A DNA stretch of 64,000 nt from an uncultured Treponema sp. (GCA_946411505.1 CAMKEG010000004.1:124001-188000); one strand, 5' to 3'; shown: positions 8,517 to 16,300, counted from the stretch's first letter. The notes: generated from the letters alone by a model not told the origin. Translations and numbers: made by a program.

Positions 8517-9119
8517 CTATCGTTTAAAAGCGTTGATGAATTCTCGCGGCGAGCGCGGAATCTTTTCCAAATCCAATTCTATACTATTATCCGTTTTTTG
8601 TGAAGAAAGGAGCGCGGCGAATGCCAGCGGCTCGTTTGGGCCTTTTAAAAATTCCTTGTAATAGTCGGGAACGTTTTCGTCGGCGTAAACCAAAATTGTT
8701 TTTGAGTCGCCGCCTTGCGCCAAAACGGGAGCGGCCGCCGACAAAACGCCGCTTGCAAAATCCGCGTTGCTTGGAAAGACGCAAGTGTAGCCGCCCTTTA
8801 ATCCCAGCGCGATTGTGGCCTGCGCGATGGCGGCGTTAAAGACAGACAAAGAAAAGGCGGCGGGCAAAATCGACTCTTCCTGAATGAGCGTTTTGTTCAC
8901 TTTAAATTCCCGCTCCAACTCGCCGCGGAAAGAAACAAAAACTAGTTTTGTGTTTTTGTCCAGCGTTCCGTCGGAAAATATGTCGTGGACAACTTGGACG
9001 GTCATCTTTGTAAGCTGGCTTAAGCGGCGGCGAAATATAGCTTCTGTCCATTCAAGTTTGGGAGAAGCGGCAAGGTCGTCCGCCGGCGGCTCCCAAACGC
9101 AAAGCTTGCTTACGAACAT
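8517..9119 (-). CDS. Beta-ketoacyl-synthase-like protein (Ketoacyl-synt_2 type)
   Basis: 200 residues, about half a full ketoacyl synthase. The pattern (an N-terminal half-domain, then SLSVFNAAIAQATIALGLKGGYTCVFPSN, and a late ILVYADENVPDYY) fits the short Ketoacyl-synt_2 proteins found in aryl-polyene and flexirubin clusters. The active-site Cys of true KS enzymes is not evident in the expected position, so it may be a non-catalytic partner or chain-length factor. Its start codon shares one base with the stop of the methyltransferase gene (TAATG), indicating tight coupling. The family assignment is by recall of motifs. Confidence 0.65.
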   Translation of the reverse strand: MFVSKLCVWEPPADDLAASPKLEWTEAIFRRRLSQLTKMTVQVVHDIFSDGTLDKNTKLVFVSFRGELEREFKVNKTLIQEESILPAAFSLSVFNAAIAQATIALGLKGGYTCVFPSNADFASGVLSAAAPVLAQGGDSKTILVYADENVPDYYKEFLKGPNEPLAFAALLSSQKTDNSIELDLEKIPRSPREFINAFKR

Positions 9120-10228
9120 TATTTTTTCCTGAAGACAAGCAGGGAGTAGCAGTTGCTTCCCAAATTGTGGTGGGCGGTCTTAAGCTCAAAGCCGCCGGCC
9201 TCGATCGCGTCAACCAATTCTTGGTAGCGGTACATTTTGCTGTTGCCGTTGGCCATGCAGGTAAAGTAAAGGCTTGTGGCTTGCAAGGCGTAGGATTCCG
9301 CCTCAAAGCGCTGCTGGTCCCAAAGCGGCTCCAAAACGTAAACGAGCGTTTTGTCGGTCGCGGCCTCGTGGACTTTTTTTAAGATTTTTGTAACTTGATG
9401 AAGGCTAAAGCAGTCCAAAAATTGGCTCATCCAAACAGCGTCGGGAGCGGGCGGAAGAACAGTGCTTTCCGACAAAATGTTTCCGGCGTAAGTGGAGATG
9501 CGGTCGGCAAAGCCTGCGTCCGCGGCGTTTTTTTCCGCCACGGCAGTTTGGCCGGGCAAGTCGATTATTTTTACTTTGACGTCGGGGTCGTATTTGCAGG
9601 ACGCGATGGCCCATTTGGCCGTGTTTCCGCCGATGTCAAAAAGCGTTTTTGGCTTTTGCGCGTAAACGATTGGAAGCGCTTGCGGAAAGGCTATGTCGCT
9701 GTAAAAGTGGTCAAAGTCAAACCAAGATTTTTTTTCTCGGTCGGGAAGCGTCGAAAGAGCCTCGTAAATCGTCGTCCACTTGTCGCCAAAAACTTTTAGG
9801 CCCTCGGGCTTTGAGTTCTTGACTGAATCAATCATGTCAAAGGCGCCCTTGTAGCAAATGTCATTCGTAAAGTTAAAGTTGACTTTTGTCAAATTGTCTT
9901 CAAGAAGGAACCAGCCGATTTTTCCAAGGAAGAGTTTTTCGGCGCCGCCCTCGTTCCGCAATTTAAGAACGTTCATTCCGACGGCCATTTCGCTAAGGAC
10001 TTTGATTCCGTATTCCGATATTTTTGTTTTTTGGCAAAGGTCTTGGACGCTGATTCCCGCGTCGCCAGCGTCGCTTATGGCCTGCATGATTCCCAGCTCA
10101 AGCAGGGCGCGGACGGCTTGGAAGCAAAGCGGCGCGAACGCGATTTTTTGCGCCTCAAATTTTGCGTCTATGGCGGAAATCTTGTCTTCCGCGAATTTTT
10201 GCATGTCAAAGGCTGAGTTTTTCTTCAT
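9119..10228 (-). CDS. SAM-dependent methyltransferase with N-terminal winged-helix dimerisation domain
   Basis: 369 residues. Residues ~30-110 form a winged-helix region (ALLELGIMQAISDAG...VQDLCQKTKISEYGIKVLSEMA). The SAM-binding Rossmann fold contains LFDIGGNTAKWAIA (motif I), VKIIDLPGQ and the later LPPAPDAVWMSQFLDCFS. This plan is that of plant-type O-methyltransferases and of methylases found in polyketide and aryl-polyene clusters. It is the first gene of the operon with the KS-like protein and the acyltransferase. Its promoter is at 10235-10263 and its -10 box ends 6 nt before the ATG, so the transcript may be leaderless. Confidence 0.8.
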   Translation of the reverse strand: MKKNSAFDMQKFAEDKISAIDAKFEAQKIAFAPLCFQAVRALLELGIMQAISDAGDAGISVQDLCQKTKISEYGIKVLSEMAVGMNVLKLRNEGGAEKLFLGKIGWFLLEDNLTKVNFNFTNDICYKGAFDMIDSVKNSKPEGLKVFGDKWTTIYEALSTLPDREKKSWFDFDHFYSDIAFPQALPIVYAQKPKTLFDIGGNTAKWAIASCKYDPDVKVKIIDLPGQTAVAEKNAADAGFADRISTYAGNILSESTVLPPAPDAVWMSQFLDCFSLHQVTKILKKVHEAATDKTLVYVLEPLWDQQRFEAESYALQATSLYFTCMANGNSKMYRYQELVDAIEAGGFELKTAHHNLGSNCYSLLVFRKK

Positions 10229-10234
10229 AAAAAA

Positions 10235-10263
10235 ATTATAGCGCGAACAAAGGCCAAATTCAA
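10235..10263 (-). promoter_or_regulatory. Promoter of the methyltransferase operon, probably leaderless
   Basis: On the reverse strand TTGAAT and TATAAT are 17 bp apart, with only 6 nt between the -10 box and the ATG at 10228. No Shine-Dalgarno can fit. Confidence 0.7.
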
Positions 10264-10269
10264 GGACAT

Positions 10270-10345
10270 GGCAGCGTCCAAAAGGACGCGGCGAACCCGC
10301 TCGAACAAACGCTTATCGTTTTACAAGCAAGAATGCGAGCGGCTG
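10270..10345. repeat. Dispersed hairpin repeat, family A (copy 2)
   Basis: GCGTCC-N4-GGACGC hairpin (10274-10289), then CCGCTCG (10297-10303) pairing with CGAGCGG (10336-10342). It lies between divergent genes. Confidence 0.6.
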
Positions 10346-10374
10346 TTGCCACAGAATGAAATGCGCGGTAAAAT
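10346..10374 (+). promoter_or_regulatory. Promoter of the DUF2400 gene, probably leaderless
   Basis: TTGCCA and TAAAAT with a 17-bp spacer; the -10 box ends 6 nt before the ATG at 10381. Confidence 0.65.
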
Positions 10375-10380
10375 TGCGCG

Positions 10381-11358
10381 ATGCTTGACAATAATCTTGC
10401 GGCCCTTTTGCGCTCGCTCGCCGACAAATACGAAACGGCCTCTTTTATGGACGGCGACCCCAGCCAGTTTTTGCGCCGTTATTCCCAGCCGCGCGACCAG
10501 GAGCTTGCGGCCTTTGTCGTTTCGACGCTTTCGTTTGGCCAGCGGGAACAGTTCATCGCAAAGCTTGACGCGATGTTCGCCGCGGTTGACGACTGGGCGC
10601 GCGGGAACGATGGCAAGCCCAAGACGCGCGCGACCGAAATTGTTCGCGCGGCAAAAACTGAGGACGATACAGATAACTGCGGAAATCCTAAAACTGCGGG
10701 CGCGGCCAAAAGCGCTTGCAAGCCCAAAACTGGCGGCGCCTCGTTTGCCGATTGGCTTGCGACTGGCGGCTACAAAAAGTTTTTTCCAAAAAGCCAAAAA
10801 AAGTTCTACCGATTTTTTTCTTACGCCGACATGGCGGATTTGTGCGGCCGCCTTGCGCGAATCGTGGAGGAACACGGCTCGCTCGGCGCCGCCGTCCGCG
10901 CGCGTTATGGTCTTGCCAATAATTGCGGCAATGCCAAAAGCGACGGCGCGACAAAAAACGAAGGAGCCGCCGCGCGTTATGGTCAGGAAAACCTTCCCCA
11001 AGAATTGCGCCTAGTGGCCGCGCTGATAAGCCTTTTTCCGGGCGTAAAATGCGTTTCGCAAAATCCAAAAGGCGCCTGCAAAAAGCTGCACATGTTTTTG
11101 CGCTGGATGGTTAGGCGCGGCTCGCCGGTGGATTTGGGCTTGTGGGATTGGGCAAGCGCCGCGGACTTGCTGATTCCGCTGGACACGCATGTTTTGCAAG
11201 AAAGCGCGCGGCTTGGTTTGATAGCGCCAAACGCGGCGGCCAGCGCAAAGACCGCGATTGAGTTGACGCAAAAGATGGCCGAGGCGTTCCCCGGCGACCC
11301 CGCCCGCGCCGACTACGCGCTGTTTGGGTTGGGCGTGGACGGAAGAGAAAAGCGCTAA
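10381..11358 (+). CDS. DUF2400 / TIGR02757 family protein with low-complexity insertions
   Basis: 325 residues. The conserved blocks QPRDQELAAFVVSTLSFGQREQFI, FYRFFSYADM, KRLHMFLRWMVR-like (here KKLHMFLRWMVRRGSPVDLGLWDW) and IPLDTHVLQESARLGL identify the TIGR02757 family, whose function is not established. Two segments interrupt the family pattern: residues ~78-118 and ~170-205, both rich in Gly, Lys, Asn and Ala with repeated NCGN-K words. The second is flanked by a 14-bp direct repeat and keeps the frame. These look like in-frame repeat insertions. The gene appears intact otherwise. Confidence 0.8.
   Translation: MLDNNLAALLRSLADKYETASFMDGDPSQFLRRYSQPRDQELAAFVVSTLSFGQREQFIAKLDAMFAAVDDWARGNDGKPKTRATEIVRAAKTEDDTDNCGNPKTAGAAKSACKPKTGGASFADWLATGGYKKFFPKSQKKFYRFFSYADMADLCGRLARIVEEHGSLGAAVRARYGLANNCGNAKSDGATKNEGAAARYGQENLPQELRLVAALISLFPGVKCVSQNPKGACKKLHMFLRWMVRRGSPVDLGLWDWASAADLLIPLDTHVLQESARLGLIAPNAAASAKTAIELTQKMAEAFPGDPARADYALFGLGVDGREKR
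10899..10984 (+). repeat. In-frame 72-bp insertion flanked by 14-bp direct repeats
   Basis: CGCGCGTTATGGTC occurs at 10899-10912 and again at 10971-10984. The unit length of 72 bp equals 24 codons, so the DUF2400 frame is preserved. The same GTTATGGTCTTGC word recurs outside the gene, e.g. at 13771. Confidence 0.7.
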
Positions 11359-11391
11359 AAGTTGCAAAAATCTCTTGTAGGGAAAATGACA

Positions 11392-11424
11392 TAAAAAAAG
11401 CGGCTTTTAGCATGTAAAAGCCGC
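11392..11424 (-). terminator. Intrinsic terminator of the lipoprotein gene
   Basis: Perfect stem GCGGCTTTTA-N5-TAAAAGCCGC (11400-11424). On the reverse strand it is followed by seven T. It follows the lipoprotein stop by 35 bp. Confidence 0.8.
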
Positions 11425-11459
11425 CTGATTTAATTTAATTTGCGCTTATGTGTTGGCGC

Positions 11460-12635
11460 TTATTGCTGCTGGGTAAAAGTTCCGCCAAATGCTCCGTCTA
11501 GAAAATTTGCCGTCAAATCTGGAAAGTTGTTTTCCGATTCGTAGGTCACAGTGATTGTTCCCAAGGTGTCAATTGTAAATGTCGCGCCTGTTTCTGTTTT
11601 GCTTGTGGTGTAGCTGAATGATTGCGCCGCCGGCGTGTATGTCCAAACGCCGGTGGCTGCCGATATATTCATGCTGTTAGTCGCTGTGGCGGAAATGTTA
11701 ATCGCGTTTTCAGTTATTGAATCCACCTTGTAATATGTAGTTCCTGATAGGTTGTTTATTTCAACAATGTCTGGCCCTTTTGTATAATAATTTATGGTAT
11801 AGCGCAATGTGTAGTTAGAAGAAGCTATTGGCAATTGCACATTGTAGACGCCAAAAATTTCGTTCAAATTTTTGCCTTTTGGAACTCTTGAGTCTTGCGC
11901 CATTTTTAATGTTTGGCCGGAAAGTTCATACGCCATGGTTGTGCAAAGTTTGGCGCTCCTTGCTTTTTCTTCCAATTTTGCCGCTTTGTATTTTTCTAGC
12001 ACTTCATTGGAAACTTCCGTGGCTCCGGTACCGGTATTGACCGAATAACCGTATTGATTGAAAAATGTACTGCGATTACTATTTATTATTTGCGCGTCGT
12101 CGGTATTATATATTTTTTTCACAAAGACGACAAATTCCGCGTCGTTTGAAAAAGCGTCCGGCTCGATTGTTCTAACGCCGTTTTTTACGTGCGCTTTGTA
12201 GTGGCCTTCCGCGGAGGGCTTTAGAAACAATAGCCTTTTTTCTTTGTTGTAAGAGTACTCGTAGTTGTAGACATGTTCTGTGGCGGGCGCTGTCGTTGAT
12301 GCTCCTGGAATGTTAAAATCAACCAGTCGTGTGAACGTACATTTTTGCGCGTCAAATTTGCATGTATATGTTTGTATTGACCCCCCTGTGTCTTTCCTGC
12401 TGAAAGTTTTTCCTGCGAATATGTTCGCCTCGGCGGAAGCGCCGCCTGATCCGCCGTTTGGTTGTCCGCCGGTATTGTCGCTGTTGGGCGCTCCACTTGT
12501 TCCGCCGTTGGTAGTTGTCGTAACAAGTGACGGAAGCGCGGCGCCGCCGTCAGAGCTGTTAGAGCAAGCGGTGAATCCAAACGCAAGCGTCGATAAAGCG
12601 ACAAGCGTGAAAAATTTTGTGGAAGTTTTTTTCAT
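11460..12635 (-). CDS. Lipoprotein of unknown function
   Basis: 391 residues from the ATG at 12635, which has a GGAGA ribosome-binding site; the longer open frame upstream is not coding-like. The signal peptide ends in a lipobox (FGFTAC-S), so the mature protein is anchored by a lipidated Cys. Residues ~30-65 are a Gly/Ser/Asn/Thr-rich linker. The remainder is beta-strand-like, with many short Thr/Tyr-rich segments, and could be one or two beta-sandwich domains, but I recognise no family. It is transcribed alone with its own terminator and is probably exposed at the outer membrane or in the periplasm. Confidence 0.8.
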   Translation of the reverse strand: MKKTSTKFFTLVALSTLAFGFTACSNSSDGGAALPSLVTTTTNGGTSGAPNSDNTGGQPNGGSGGASAEANIFAGKTFSRKDTGGSIQTYTCKFDAQKCTFTRLVDFNIPGASTTAPATEHVYNYEYSYNKEKRLLFLKPSAEGHYKAHVKNGVRTIEPDAFSNDAEFVVFVKKIYNTDDAQIINSNRSTFFNQYGYSVNTGTGATEVSNEVLEKYKAAKLEEKARSAKLCTTMAYELSGQTLKMAQDSRVPKGKNLNEIFGVYNVQLPIASSNYTLRYTINYYTKGPDIVEINNLSGTTYYKVDSITENAINISATATNSMNISAATGVWTYTPAAQSFSYTTSKTETGATFTIDTLGTITVTYESENNFPDLTANFLDGAFGGTFTQQQ

Positions 12636-12734
12636 ATTTGTTTCTCCATTTGAAAATATAGGTTTCTCTAATTGAAAATTATATTTTCTCTTATTGAATA
12701 TGTCAAGGCTCGCCAATAGCGATATTATTGAAAT

Positions 12735-13064
12735 ATGGAGCCAAGCGAAATAAAAAAAGTTTTTACCGTGAACATCAAAAAATACCGGACGCTGAACGGA
12801 ATGACGCAAATGGAGCTGGCGATTGCGGCCGATTTGTCCGTAGGCTTTTTGTGCGATTTGGAAAGCGGCAAAAAATGGGGAACTTTGGAAACTATGGCAA
12901 AATTGGCCAAGGCCCTGCGCATAAAGCCGTATCAGTTGCTGGTTCCCGAAGAAGACAAAAACGCCTCCGTTCAACTGCATGAAGATTTGGCGGAACTTTC
13001 GCAAGGCTTAAAAAACGCTGTTGACGCTCAAATTGAATCCCTCCTGCAAAAATACGCGGAATAG
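12735..13064 (+). CDS. XRE-family helix-turn-helix regulator
   Basis: 109 residues. An HTH_3 domain spans ~10-70: KKYRTLNGMTQMELAIAADLSVGFLCDLESGKKWGTLETMAKLAKAL, with the usual Q-x-x-L-A recognition features. The C-terminal ~35 residues look helical and may mediate dimerisation. TATTAT ends 6 nt before the ATG, so it may be leaderless. It is divergent from the lipoprotein gene (100 bp apart), so it could regulate that gene or itself. Confidence 0.8.
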   Translation: MEPSEIKKVFTVNIKKYRTLNGMTQMELAIAADLSVGFLCDLESGKKWGTLETMAKLAKALRIKPYQLLVPEEDKNASVQLHEDLAELSQGLKNAVDAQIESLLQKYAE

Positions 13065-13081
13065 ACACACCATAATTTTCC

Positions 13082-13110
13082 TTGACAACTCCCATACATT
13101 GTATTACAAT
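13082..13110 (+). promoter_or_regulatory. Promoter with overlapping operator of the toxin-antitoxin pair
   Basis: TTGACA and TACAAT are 17 bp apart. A perfect 13-bp palindrome, ATTGTATTACAAT (13098-13110), covers the -10 box and is placed as expected for autorepression by the antitoxin. A GTAGGAG ribosome-binding site precedes the antitoxin ATG. Confidence 0.75.
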
Positions 13111-13144
13111 ATCCATACAACACACGACATTGTAGGAGATTTAT

Positions 13145-13396
13145 ATGGCGACACTTAGCATTAGAACGACGGATGAAACAAAATATTCTTTTGAGGGCTT
13201 TTGCGAATCGCTGGGGCTTACGGTCTCGGCGGCGGTTAATATGTTCATGAAAGTGTCGCTGCGTGAAAATCGCATTCCTTTTGAGCTTAAGGGCGATCCC
13301 TTTTGGAGCGAGGAGAACTTGAGCCGTCTAAAAGCTTCCGCTGCCCATGCAGAGGCTGGAAAACTTACAAAGCATGATTTGTCCGAGGTAATCTGA
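13145..13396 (+). CDS. RelB/DinJ-family antitoxin
   Basis: 83 residues. The N-terminal ribbon-helix-helix pattern (LSIRTTDETKYSFEGFCESLGLTVSAAVNMFMKVSLRENRIPFEL) is that of DinJ/RelB antitoxins: a beta strand for operator binding, then two helices. The C-terminal tail would wrap and neutralise the toxin. It sits 1 bp before the toxin gene under a shared promoter with a palindromic operator. YoeB toxins are classically paired with YefM-fold antitoxins, so a DinJ-like partner is less usual. Confidence 0.85.
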   Translation: MATLSIRTTDETKYSFEGFCESLGLTVSAAVNMFMKVSLRENRIPFELKGDPFWSEENLSRLKASAAHAEAGKLTKHDLSEVI

Positions 13397-13397
13397 C

Positions 13398-13667
13398 ATG
13401 GACAAATTATGGACAGATGAAGCGTGGGAAGATTTATTGTCTTTTCAATCCGACAAGAAAACCTTAAAAAAGATAAACGCCCTCTTAAAGGACATAGACC
13501 GCGGAGAGTATGATGGAATCGGAAAGCCGGAGCCATTAAAAGACGATTTGTCCGGTTACTGGAGCCGAAGAATTGACGCTTACAACCGCATTGTATATAG
13601 AATAGTGGAAACTGCTGGAAAAAAGCATGTTGAGATTATTCAATGCGGAACCCATTACCACAAATAA
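13398..13667 (+). CDS. yoeB: YoeB/Txe-family ribosome-dependent mRNA interferase toxin
   Basis: 89 residues, matching YoeB throughout: LWTDEAWEDLLSFQ, KKINALLKDI, GKPEPLKDDLSGYWSRRI, NRIVYRI and a C-terminal CGTHYH. The Glu, Arg and His of the YoeB active site are all kept (E in KPEPL, R in SRRI, H in the THYH tail). YoeB binds the ribosomal A site and cleaves mRNA near the start codon or on the vacant A site. It follows the antitoxin gene by 1 bp. The pair appears intact. Confidence 0.9.
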   Translation: MDKLWTDEAWEDLLSFQSDKKTLKKINALLKDIDRGEYDGIGKPEPLKDDLSGYWSRRIDAYNRIVYRIVETAGKKHVEIIQCGTHYHK

Positions 13668-14056
13668 CCCGTTTCCTTGTCTTTTATTTATCTGCTGTAT
13701 CAAAATGACCCACCTATGTAAAAATTCTGACCCAGACTTTGGGAAATTTTGACCCATTTTGCCGGCCTGCGTTATGGTCTTGCAAACTTTTTGGCCGCTG
13801 GCAGCCACGGCCTTGCCACACTTTTCCGCCATTGGCTCCCGTTCCGCCAGTAAAAAGAATGTTTTTTGGCCGCTTTTAGGTCTTGCGAGCAATTTTTGTG
13901 TCGGCTTTCAACTAATTTCTTTTAAAAATTCCGCAAATTTCGCATTTTTTTCAAACTTGGCGCGCTTTTTGCTATATTATCTTGTGAAAGGAGCCTTGAG
14001 GCTTCTAAAACTTAATTAAAAACGCGGCCGCCTGTAACGGCGCGAAGGAGTTTATT
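13668..14056. other. Intergenic stretch without a recognisable gene
   Basis: It carries TGACCCA words at 13707, 13732 and 13750, two copies of the GGTCTTGC-type short repeat (13771-13787 and near 13876) and, close to Hsp20, TATATT/TATTAT -10-like boxes near 13972 and a GCGAAGGAG ribosome-binding site. I see no CIRCE palindrome and no credible reading frame. Confidence 0.5.
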
Positions 14057-14488
14057 ATGAACGAACTTTCACTTTTCAATTCACTTTTTGACAACGCGTT
14101 TGACTGCGGAATGCCGGATTTGACATGGAAAACAGCCCGCCTGCCAAAGGTAGACGTTAAGGAAAACAAGGACAGCTACAGCTTGCAAATGGATTTGCCT
14201 GGAGCCACAGAAAAAGACGTTGACATCGAAATCGACCACGGCGTCATGACAATCAGTTCCGTCAAGACCGCCGAGAAGGAAGAAAAGAACGAAAAGAACG
14301 AAAAGAAAGAGGAAGGCAAGTGGCTTATCCGCGAGCGCGTTCAGAGCCAGTTTACCCGCCGATTCACTCTTCCGGACGACATTGACGAGACAAAAGTCAC
14401 CGCCAGCTTTAAGAACGGCGTCTTGAACGTAACGATGGCCCGCAAGGCCCTCCCCGAGCCCAAGAAAATCGCGATTGAAGTGGCATAA
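14057..14488 (+). CDS. Hsp20-family small heat-shock protein
   Basis: 143 residues. The alpha-crystallin domain spans ~35-135, with the signature VDVKENKDSYSLQMDLPGATEKDVDIEIDHGVMTISS, and the conserved A-x-x-x-NGVL motif appears as ASFKNGVLNVTM. A short acidic/lysine-rich insert (EKEEKNEKNEKKEEGK) lies in the L57 loop, and the C-terminal tail ends KKIAIEVA with an I-x-I/V anchor. Such proteins are ATP-independent holdases forming large oligomers in the cytosol. A hairpin and repeat B follow. Confidence 0.92.
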   Translation: MNELSLFNSLFDNAFDCGMPDLTWKTARLPKVDVKENKDSYSLQMDLPGATEKDVDIEIDHGVMTISSVKTAEKEEKNEKNEKKEEGKWLIRERVQSQFTRRFTLPDDIDETKVTASFKNGVLNVTMARKALPEPKKIAIEVA

Positions 14489-14500
14489 AGACGACCTCAA

Positions 14501-14526
14501 TTGTCCGCTTTGATTAAAAGCGGACA
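14501..14526. other. Perfect hairpin after hsp20
   Basis: TTGTCCGCTTT-GATT-AAAGCGGACAA, an 11-bp stem starting 13 nt after the hsp20 stop. No T-run follows on the plus strand, so it may stabilise the mRNA end rather than terminate. Confidence 0.5.
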
Positions 14527-14529
14527 AAA

Positions 14530-14645
14530 AGGGCGGGACGCAGAAAAAAAGAGACGGAAGGACCCGTCAGCGAAGCGGTTTGGCCGTAGGCGTCAAACCG
14601 CAAGCGAAGGACGGGAGGCTCCGTCTCTTTTTTTCGTCGCTGGGA
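14530..14645. repeat. Long nested hairpin repeat, family B (copy 2)
   Basis: Shares with copy 1 (5462-5612) the blocks GGCGGGACGCAGAAAAAAAG, GGAAGGACCCGTCAGCGA, TTGGCCGTAGGC, GCGAAGGACGGGAGGCTCC and TTTTTTTCGTCGCTGGGA. Here the inner stem is GAGACGGA / TCCGTCTC, against GACTTGGA / TCCGAGGA in copy 1. Confidence 0.65.
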
Positions 14646-14812
14646 TTGTCCGCGCTCGTGAGAGCGCAGTTGTATCATTTCTTATAACAAAACGACGGCT
14701 TGTCCGTCGTACCCGCTATTAAAGTCCGCGATTTTTATTGCGGCGCGACAATTTTGTCCGCGCCGCAAAAGGAACGAGTCAAGGCTTTAAGCGAAGCGCG
14801 CCTTGACCGTTC

Positions 14813-15364
14813 CTATTCATCCCTTACAATTGCGTCGTCCGCGATGATGTCGCGGTTTTTCCAGGCCAAGAAGGTGATGGCCGCTCCCGCCAAAAGGAGA
14901 AGCGCTCCGCCAATGCGGATAATCGTAAAGCCAAAAGAGCTTGGCAGCGCGAACAAAATCACCGAAAGGGCAAGGGAGGCCGCGATTTCCAGGGCGTAGC
15001 GCTTGGCGGGAATGCCGTCTTTGCGCAAGGTCAGCGCGATGGGGATTTCCACAAGCGCGGCCAAAAGCGAGTAAATGGCAAAGACGTAAACCAAGGTTTG
15101 CCAAGCAAATTCCGCCACGCGAATGGGGATGACCACGCACGCAAGGCCTACAATGATTCCCACAACCGCGCGAATGTAGCACTCCGTCTTAAATGTCTTG
15201 TCCGCGCTAAGCGGAGCCACCGCCGCCAAAATGAAGCCCGCGTTCAAAATCGCGGAAATTCCCAGGACAATCACTAAAATCTGAACCATCGATTCCGCCG
15301 CCAAAAGCATCATCAAGCCCACGATTGCCGTCATAATTCCCAAAAAGTAGTTTGAATTGTTCAT
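14813..15364 (-). CDS. DUF308/HdeD-like membrane protein
   Basis: 183 residues made of six hydrophobic helices arranged as three repeated pairs, the layout of DUF308 (HdeD) proteins. The end is a short charged cytoplasmic tail (WKNRDIIADDAIVRDE). HdeD is linked to acid stress in enterobacteria, but the function of this broader family is not settled. The gene is alone on the reverse strand. Its promoter at 15371-15399 has the -10 box 6 nt before the ATG, so it is probably translated from a leaderless mRNA. Confidence 0.8.
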   Translation of the reverse strand: MNNSNYFLGIMTAIVGLMMLLAAESMVQILVIVLGISAILNAGFILAAVAPLSADKTFKTECYIRAVVGIIVGLACVVIPIRVAEFAWQTLVYVFAIYSLLAALVEIPIALTLRKDGIPAKRYALEIAASLALSVILFALPSSFGFTIIRIGGALLLLAGAAITFLAWKNRDIIADDAIVRDE

Positions 15365-15370
15365 TCTTCC

Positions 15371-15399
15371 ATTGTACCACGCTTTGCGCGCTTTTGCAA
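15371..15399 (-). promoter_or_regulatory. Promoter of the DUF308 gene, probably leaderless
   Basis: Reverse strand TTGCAA, 17 bp, TACAAT, then 6 nt to the ATG at 15364. Confidence 0.7.
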
Positions 15400-15472
15400 A
15401 AAATTTGCGTTTTTATTTGAAAATTCACGAAAAATGGTGTATAATGTTCATTGCATTTGCTAGGAGTTTTTT

Positions 15473-16300
15473 TTGAGCAAAAGAATTTTATTAATCGGCA
15501 ATAACGAGCAAAGTTTTCTGATAAAGGCTTTGATAAAAAATCTAACCGGGGCTTCGTATGAGGTTGCCTTTTGCCCTCCTGAGGGAAACTATGTCAACGC
15601 CCGCATGCTTTCTGGAAACGCGCCGGAAATTTTGATTCTTTTCCTTGAGCGCTTGGAAGACGGCGACAACGCTTTTTTCCAATGGGTCAACGAATTTATG
15701 ACCGGCGAAGGAAAAAAGTGCCGCCTTTATTTTATCGGAAACGCCGGCGAAATAAACATGGCCTACGAATTCATCAATAGGGAGTATGTAAAGTACGCCT
15801 TTGAGCGGCCAGTCGAAATGCCAGAATTCCTAAAGACTTTGGAAAAAGACGGCGGCGACTATTCGTTTTCCGACGGCGTAAAAGAATACGACTTGGATCC
15901 GTCAAAGAAAACTATTTTGGTCGTTGACGACGAGCAGGTTCAACTGCACGCGATGGACCGCTGGCTTAACAAAACTTACAACGTTCTTACGGAAAAATCC
16001 GGCACAAACGCCATCGCGCTTTTGTCGCACTACACGGTTGACATGATTTTGCTGGACTACGAAATGCCTGTTCTTTCCGGCTTGGACGTGTTCCAGCTTA
16101 TTAAGTCCGACCCTTCAACCGCTAAAATTCCAGTTGTGTTCCTGACCGCCAACGACGACAGCGACATTGTCCGCCAAGTGATTCAGGCAAAGCCTGTTGG
16201 CTACTTGTTGAAAAATACGCCGCCTGGAATTTTGGTTCAAAAAATCGCTGACATATTCCAAAAGCTTGCGGACGCCAACAAGCCTAAGCGGCCGTACTAA
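15473..16300 (+). CDS. Two-domain response regulator (degenerate receiver + intact receiver)
   Basis: 275 residues from a TTG start, supported by TAGGAG 6 nt upstream and by a TATAAT box at 15439-15444. Residues ~1-130 look like a receiver-type fold without the acidic pocket. Residues ~145-265 are a full receiver: DDE at ~152, the phospho-acceptor D195 in LLDYEMP, LTA at ~222 and the conserved Lys in YLLKNTPP. There is no output domain. The gene 15 nt downstream encodes a histidine phosphotransfer protein, so the two probably form a phosphorelay with a kinase elsewhere. Confidence 0.85.
   Translation: MSKRILLIGNNEQSFLIKALIKNLTGASYEVAFCPPEGNYVNARMLSGNAPEILILFLERLEDGDNAFFQWVNEFMTGEGKKCRLYFIGNAGEINMAYEFINREYVKYAFERPVEMPEFLKTLEKDGGDYSFSDGVKEYDLDPSKKTILVVDDEQVQLHAMDRWLNKTYNVLTEKSGTNAIALLSHYTVDMILLDYEMPVLSGLDVFQLIKSDPSTAKIPVVFLTANDDSDIVRQVIQAKPVGYLLKNTPPGILVQKIADIFQKLADANKPKRPY

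Noticed and set aside
11460..13004. 514-residue version of the lipoprotein starting at 13004
   Set aside because: The extra 123 residues overlap the XRE gene on the other strand and precede a proper signal peptide with its own ribosome-binding site at 12635.
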